A stretch of DNA of 7,603 bases from Acidobacteriota bacterium (lineage in GTDB: Bacteria; Acidobacteriota; Thermoanaerobaculia; Multivoradales; JAHEKO01). Every line of letters begins with the position of its first letter. Position 1 is the first letter of the stretch. Shown here piece by piece: positions 5,418 to 7,603 of this stretch. The position numbers and the translations under genes were made by a program. Under the pieces are notes generated by a model. That model did no database searches and was not told where the DNA came from. It saw only the letters and a program-made list of their open reading frames with translations. The stretch is from assembly GCA_024638355.1 (NCBI GenBank), contig JAHEKO010000177.1, positions 1 to 7,603 of the forward strand. Reading direction: 5' to 3'.

Positions 5418-6137
5418 CTACTGGAGCTGGAAGTTGACCGTCAGGTTGTAGATCACGGCCACCGGCTTGCCGTTCAGCGTGGCCGGTTCGAAGGTCCATC
5501 TCGACACGGCGTCCACCGCGGCCTGATCGAGGCCCATGGGCAGCCCCTTGAGCACCTTGACGTTGGTCACCTTCCCGGATTTGTCGATGATCGCCTCGAC
5601 GATCACGACGCCCTGAATGCGTGCCTTGCGGGCGATTTCCGTGTACTGGGGCGAGGGAAAGAAGATCTTTTCGGGCGGCTTGACGTCACCGCCGACGCGA
5701 ATCGGACCGGTCGGCTCGTCCGGGGGCGGACCCTCGGGAATGCCGAAGATCACGTCGGTATCCGGCATCTCGATCTCGGGCTCGATCTCCTCGGGAAGCC
5801 GGATCGGCTCCGGCTCGTCCGGAGTCGGATCGGGAATCGGCACCTTCTTCGCCTTCGGCTTCGGCAGCTCCTGCTGCTGCTTCGGCGGCGGCGGCTTGAA
5901 CCGGACCTGCTTGACGACGTAGACCTTCTTCTTCTTCTCTTCGCGCGCTTCGGCGATCTGCTCGGGCAGATTGATCGCGAAGAAGATGATGTGCAGTATG
6001 ACGGCGATGATGACCGCGGTCCGGGTCATCTTGCGATCGTCTTCGTACTCCTCGGCAAACGTGACCAGGTCACCCGCCGCCAGATCGATCGCGTCGGCCT
6101 GTTTCTCTGTGGCTTTGGTCTTTGGTTCGTCAGCCAT
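5418..6137 (-). CDS. TonB-family energy transducer
   Basis: This 239-residue protein has TonB architecture. An unusually long acidic cytoplasmic N-terminus (1-38) precedes one transmembrane helix (about 39-57). A Lys-rich stretch and a Pro-rich periplasmic spacer (80-160, KPPPPK, PDPTPDEPEPIRLPEE) follow. The C-terminal TonB domain (about 161-239) contains YTEIARKARIQGVVIVEAII, the DKSGKV turn, D204-AAVDAV and WTFEPATLNGKPV. TonB transmits energy from the ExbB/ExbD proton channel to outer-membrane partners. In the membrane helix the conserved His is present (H49), but the Ser four residues earlier in E. coli TonB (Ser16/His20) is Ala here (A45). Start ATG at 6137, with GGGAG 7 bases upstream. 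The ligand is unknown and no TonB-dependent receptor lies in the window. It could serve a Tol-like or motility-type system rather than nutrient uptake. Confidence 0.9.
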   Translation of the reverse strand: MADEPKTKATEKQADAIDLAAGDLVTFAEEYEDDRKMTRTAVIIAVILHIIFFAINLPEQIAEAREEKKKKVYVVKQVRFKPPPPKQQQELPKPKAKKVPIPDPTPDEPEPIRLPEEIEPEIEMPDTDVIFGIPEGPPPDEPTGPIRVGGDVKPPEKIFFPSPQYTEIARKARIQGVVIVEAIIDKSGKVTNVKVLKGLPMGLDQAAVDAVSRWTFEPATLNGKPVAVIYNLTVNFQLQ

Positions 6138-6148
6138 TGTTCAGCTCC

Positions 6149-6586
6149 CTAGTACCAGAACATCTCGATTTCCCGCTGAGTCGGAATCGAGACGTTCTTG
6201 ACCTCTATGCCGATCTTGTCCTTGGCTTGGCGGATCTCGTCGAAGACCGCGACCATGTGGCCGTACTCGGTGGTTTCCAGCGGGCGGATGATCACCGGTT
6301 TCATCGGATTCCGCTCGAGCTTGGGCTTGAGGTACTCGAGGATATCGTCGATGTCCATCCGCTTCTGATCGACCATCAGGATGCCGGCGGGCTGAATCTC
6401 GATCAGGACCGACTCCTCCTTCTCGACCATCGGCTGCTCGTTGTCCTCCTGCGGCAGGGAGAAGTCGAGTCCGCGAGTGGCGGCGAAGGTGGTGGTGACC
6501 ATGAAGTAGATGATCAGCAGGAAGGCGATGTCCGCCATCGACGAGGTCGGAATCTCGGGATCCGCGTTGTCTTTCTTCAGTTTCAT
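6149..6586 (-). CDS. ExbD/TolR-family proton-channel subunit (second copy)
   Basis: This 145-residue biopolymer-transport protein has a short cytoplasmic N-terminus, one transmembrane helix (about 17-36, SMADIAFLLIIYFMVT) and a periplasmic domain. D19 is the membrane-embedded acidic residue that carries protons in ExbD/TolR. The periplasmic domain has the usual strand-helix pattern (SVLIEIQPAG, MKPVIIRPLETTEYGHMVAVFDEIRQAK) but ends in an atypical PTQREIEMFWY tail rather than the common short ending. It follows ExbD-1 by 11 bases, with an AGGAGG Shine-Dalgarno sequence overlapping that gene's stop codon, and precedes tonB by 11 bases. The membrane segment is nearly identical to ExbD-1 while the periplasmic domains differ, indicating an old tandem duplication with specialisation. 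Confidence 0.92.
   Translation of the reverse strand: MKLKKDNADPEIPTSSMADIAFLLIIYFMVTTTFAATRGLDFSLPQEDNEQPMVEKEESVLIEIQPAGILMVDQKRMDIDDILEYLKPKLERNPMKPVIIRPLETTEYGHMVAVFDEIRQAKDKIGIEVKNVSIPTQREIEMFWY
6494..6540. repeat. direct repeat copy 1 (ExbD-2 membrane-segment code)
   Basis: These 47 bases match 6934-6980 at 44 of 47 positions. They encode the SMADIAFLLII-FMVT segment. The second copy starts 440 bases away in the paralogous gene. Confidence 0.8.
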
Positions 6587-6597
6587 CGTCGAGCCTC

Positions 6598-7029
6598 CTA
6601 CGCGGCGTCGTCGACCGTTTCCTGTTCGGACAGGAGGTAGATGACCTCGGCTTTGGCCTGTTTGAGGGCGTCGATCACCCGATCGACATACCTATAGGGA
6701 ACGTCTCTGTCGGCCTTCAAGACGAACGGCTTGGAGGGATCCGCGGCGACCACCTGAGCGGCGAAGGAGAGCACCTCCTCGGGCCCCGGCACCGGCACGC
6801 TGATCTCCTCGCCGCTCGAGACGCGGATCTGACCGGTCTCGGTCACCGAGATGTAGGCTGCCTTCTTGGGGATCTCGAAGCGGAGATCGGTCTTGGGCAG
6901 AGCCACCTGCGTCTTGTCGACCTCGAAAGAGATGGTGACCATGAAGAAGATGATGAGCAGGAACGCGATGTCCGCCATCGAAGCGGTAGGGATTCCCTGA
7001 TTCTGCACCGAACGGGGCCGGATCTTCAT
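6598..7029 (-). CDS. ExbD/TolR-family proton-channel subunit (first copy)
   Basis: This 143-residue ExbD/TolR homologue has a basic cytoplasmic N-terminus (MKIRPRSVQNQGIPTA), one transmembrane helix (about 18-36, SMADIAFLLIIFFMVT) with the proton-carrying Asp at D20, and a periplasmic domain. That domain follows the family pattern closely: VALPKTDL, AAYISVTETGQIRVSSGEEI, KPFVLKADRDVPYRYVDRVIDALKQA, EVIYLLSEQE. The more standard RADRDVPY-like segment makes this the more canonical of the two copies. With ExbB it should form the proton-motive-force-driven stator. Paired ExbD/TolR genes next to one TolQ/ExbB gene also occur in the Myxococcus AglQRS motility motor, a possible analogue. Start ATG at 7029, preceded by GGAGAAG; it lies 41 bases after the ExbB stop codon. 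Confidence 0.92.
   Translation of the reverse strand: MKIRPRSVQNQGIPTASMADIAFLLIIFFMVTISFEVDKTQVALPKTDLRFEIPKKAAYISVTETGQIRVSSGEEISVPVPGPEEVLSFAAQVVAADPSKPFVLKADRDVPYRYVDRVIDALKQAKAEVIYLLSEQETVDDAA
6934..6980. repeat. direct repeat copy 2 (ExbD-1 membrane-segment code)
   Basis: Partner of 6494-6540, with 3 mismatches in 47 bases and the same orientation. Identity falls off on either side, so the similarity is confined to the membrane helix. Confidence 0.8.
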
Positions 7030-7070
7030 CTTGTCTTCTCCAGGTCGTTCCTCGTATCCGATTCCCTGAG

Positions 7071-7603
7071 CTACGAGCCGGTCGGCTTCGAGGGCGGCGC
7101 CGCGGCCTGGTCCGGAGAGATGCCGGAACGCTCCATCTCGCCGAAGGTCTCGAGCAGCATGTTCGACGACGTCTCGATGTCGCGAACGAACTTGTTGATG
7201 CGGCTCATGAAGTAGTTGTAGGCCAGCTGCGTGGGGATGGCCACGAACAGACCCGCGGCGGTGGTGATCAGCGCCTCGGAGATACCGGCGGCCACCAGCC
7301 CGGGATTCGAGAGACCGGCCTCAGCGAGCGCCTCGAACGATTTGATCATTCCGGCGACCGTGCCGAAGAAGCCGAGCAGCGGGGCGACGTTGGCGATACT
7401 GGCCAGCCAGACCAGGTTCTTCTCCAGGCGGCCCATCTCGTAGAGGGCGGCGTTTTCGATCGTCTTCTCGACGTCCTCGCGGGGCTGGCCGAACTTGAGC
7501 AGACCGGCCTTGAGGATCGAGGCCACCGGGCCGCGATACTCCTCGCAGGTCTTGATGGCGGTCTGGATCGAGCGCTTGACGATCAGAGCCTTGCGGGTCT
7601 TGG
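7071..7603 (-). CDS. MotA/TolQ/ExbB-family proton-channel subunit, N-terminus beyond window
   Basis: The last 176 residues are visible; the frame stays open to the right edge (first full codon at 7599-7601), so the first transmembrane helix is missing. An internal GTG at 7526 is not the start, because family sequence continues upstream of it (KTRKALIVKRSIQ...). The second helix contains NVAPLLGFFGTVAGMIKSF and the third ISEALITTAAGLFVAIPTQLAYNYF. Both carry the conserved polar threonines (visible residues 81 and 114, matching E. coli ExbB T148 and T181). A cytoplasmic helix and a short Pro-rich tail (SKPTGS) end the protein. ExbB forms the pentameric inner-membrane channel around ExbD. It is first in the visible operon; the promoter must lie outside the window. 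TolQ or a motility stator protein such as AglQ cannot be excluded from this part alone. Confidence 0.93.
   Translation of the reverse strand, partial: KTRKALIVKRSIQTAIKTCEEYRGPVASILKAGLLKFGQPREDVEKTIENAALYEMGRLEKNLVWLASIANVAPLLGFFGTVAGMIKSFEALAEAGLSNPGLVAAGISEALITTAAGLFVAIPTQLAYNYFMSRINKFVRDIETSSNMLLETFGEMERSGISPDQAAAPPSKPTGS

Noticed and set aside
7071..7526. Reading the ExbB gene as starting at the GTG at 7526
   Set aside because: The same frame continues upstream to the window edge with ExbB-like sequence, and a protein starting there would lack the first transmembrane helix.

Overview
The window is GC-rich and densely packed, from a Gram-negative (diderm) bacterium. It carries a TonB/ExbB/ExbD energy-transduction operon, an outer-membrane beta-barrel protein, a PgeF-type peptidoglycan-fidelity enzyme and the start of a sugar-kinase-like phosphotransferase. 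Tandem ExbD genes, a TonB protein and a DUF4388 (PATAN) protein side by side suggest Acidobacteriota or possibly Myxococcota. That is an inference from gene content; no marker gene is present. There are no rRNA or tRNA genes, CRISPR arrays, insertion sequences or phage genes.

Layout, left to right. Positions 1-759 (minus) hold the N-terminal 253 residues of an AmgK-like phosphotransferase, whose C-terminus lies outside the window. Positions 760-864 are a short divergent promoter region with a near-consensus sigma-70 promoter reading right. It drives a 101-residue protein of unknown function (865-1170, plus). That gene converges on pgeF (1183-1857, minus) with only 12 bases between them. A GC-rich hairpin lies between pgeF and the next gene. 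Positions 1948-3195 (minus) encode an exported protein with an N-terminal periplasmic domain, a proline-rich linker and a C-terminal beta-barrel. An extended -10 promoter candidate and a terminator candidate separate it from the operon upstream.

Positions 3334-7603 (minus) form one tight operon, in transcription order: ExbB/TolQ (N-terminus cut by the window edge), ExbD-1, ExbD-2, TonB, a DUF4388 protein and a TPR protein. Gaps after ExbD-1 are 11, 11, 7 and 4 bases. Several Shine-Dalgarno sequences overlap the upstream stop codon, so translation is probably coupled.

How the genes may work together (inference): ExbB and the two ExbDs form a proton-driven inner-membrane motor. TonB carries the force across the periplasm. 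The exported TPR protein could be a periplasmic adaptor, and the cytoplasmic DUF4388 protein a regulator. The barrel protein is a candidate envelope partner but is probably transcribed separately. PgeF and the AmgK-like kinase point to peptidoglycan precursor fidelity and cell-wall sugar recycling, a second envelope theme. The most interesting part is the six-gene motor operon with its built-in DUF4388 and TPR proteins.
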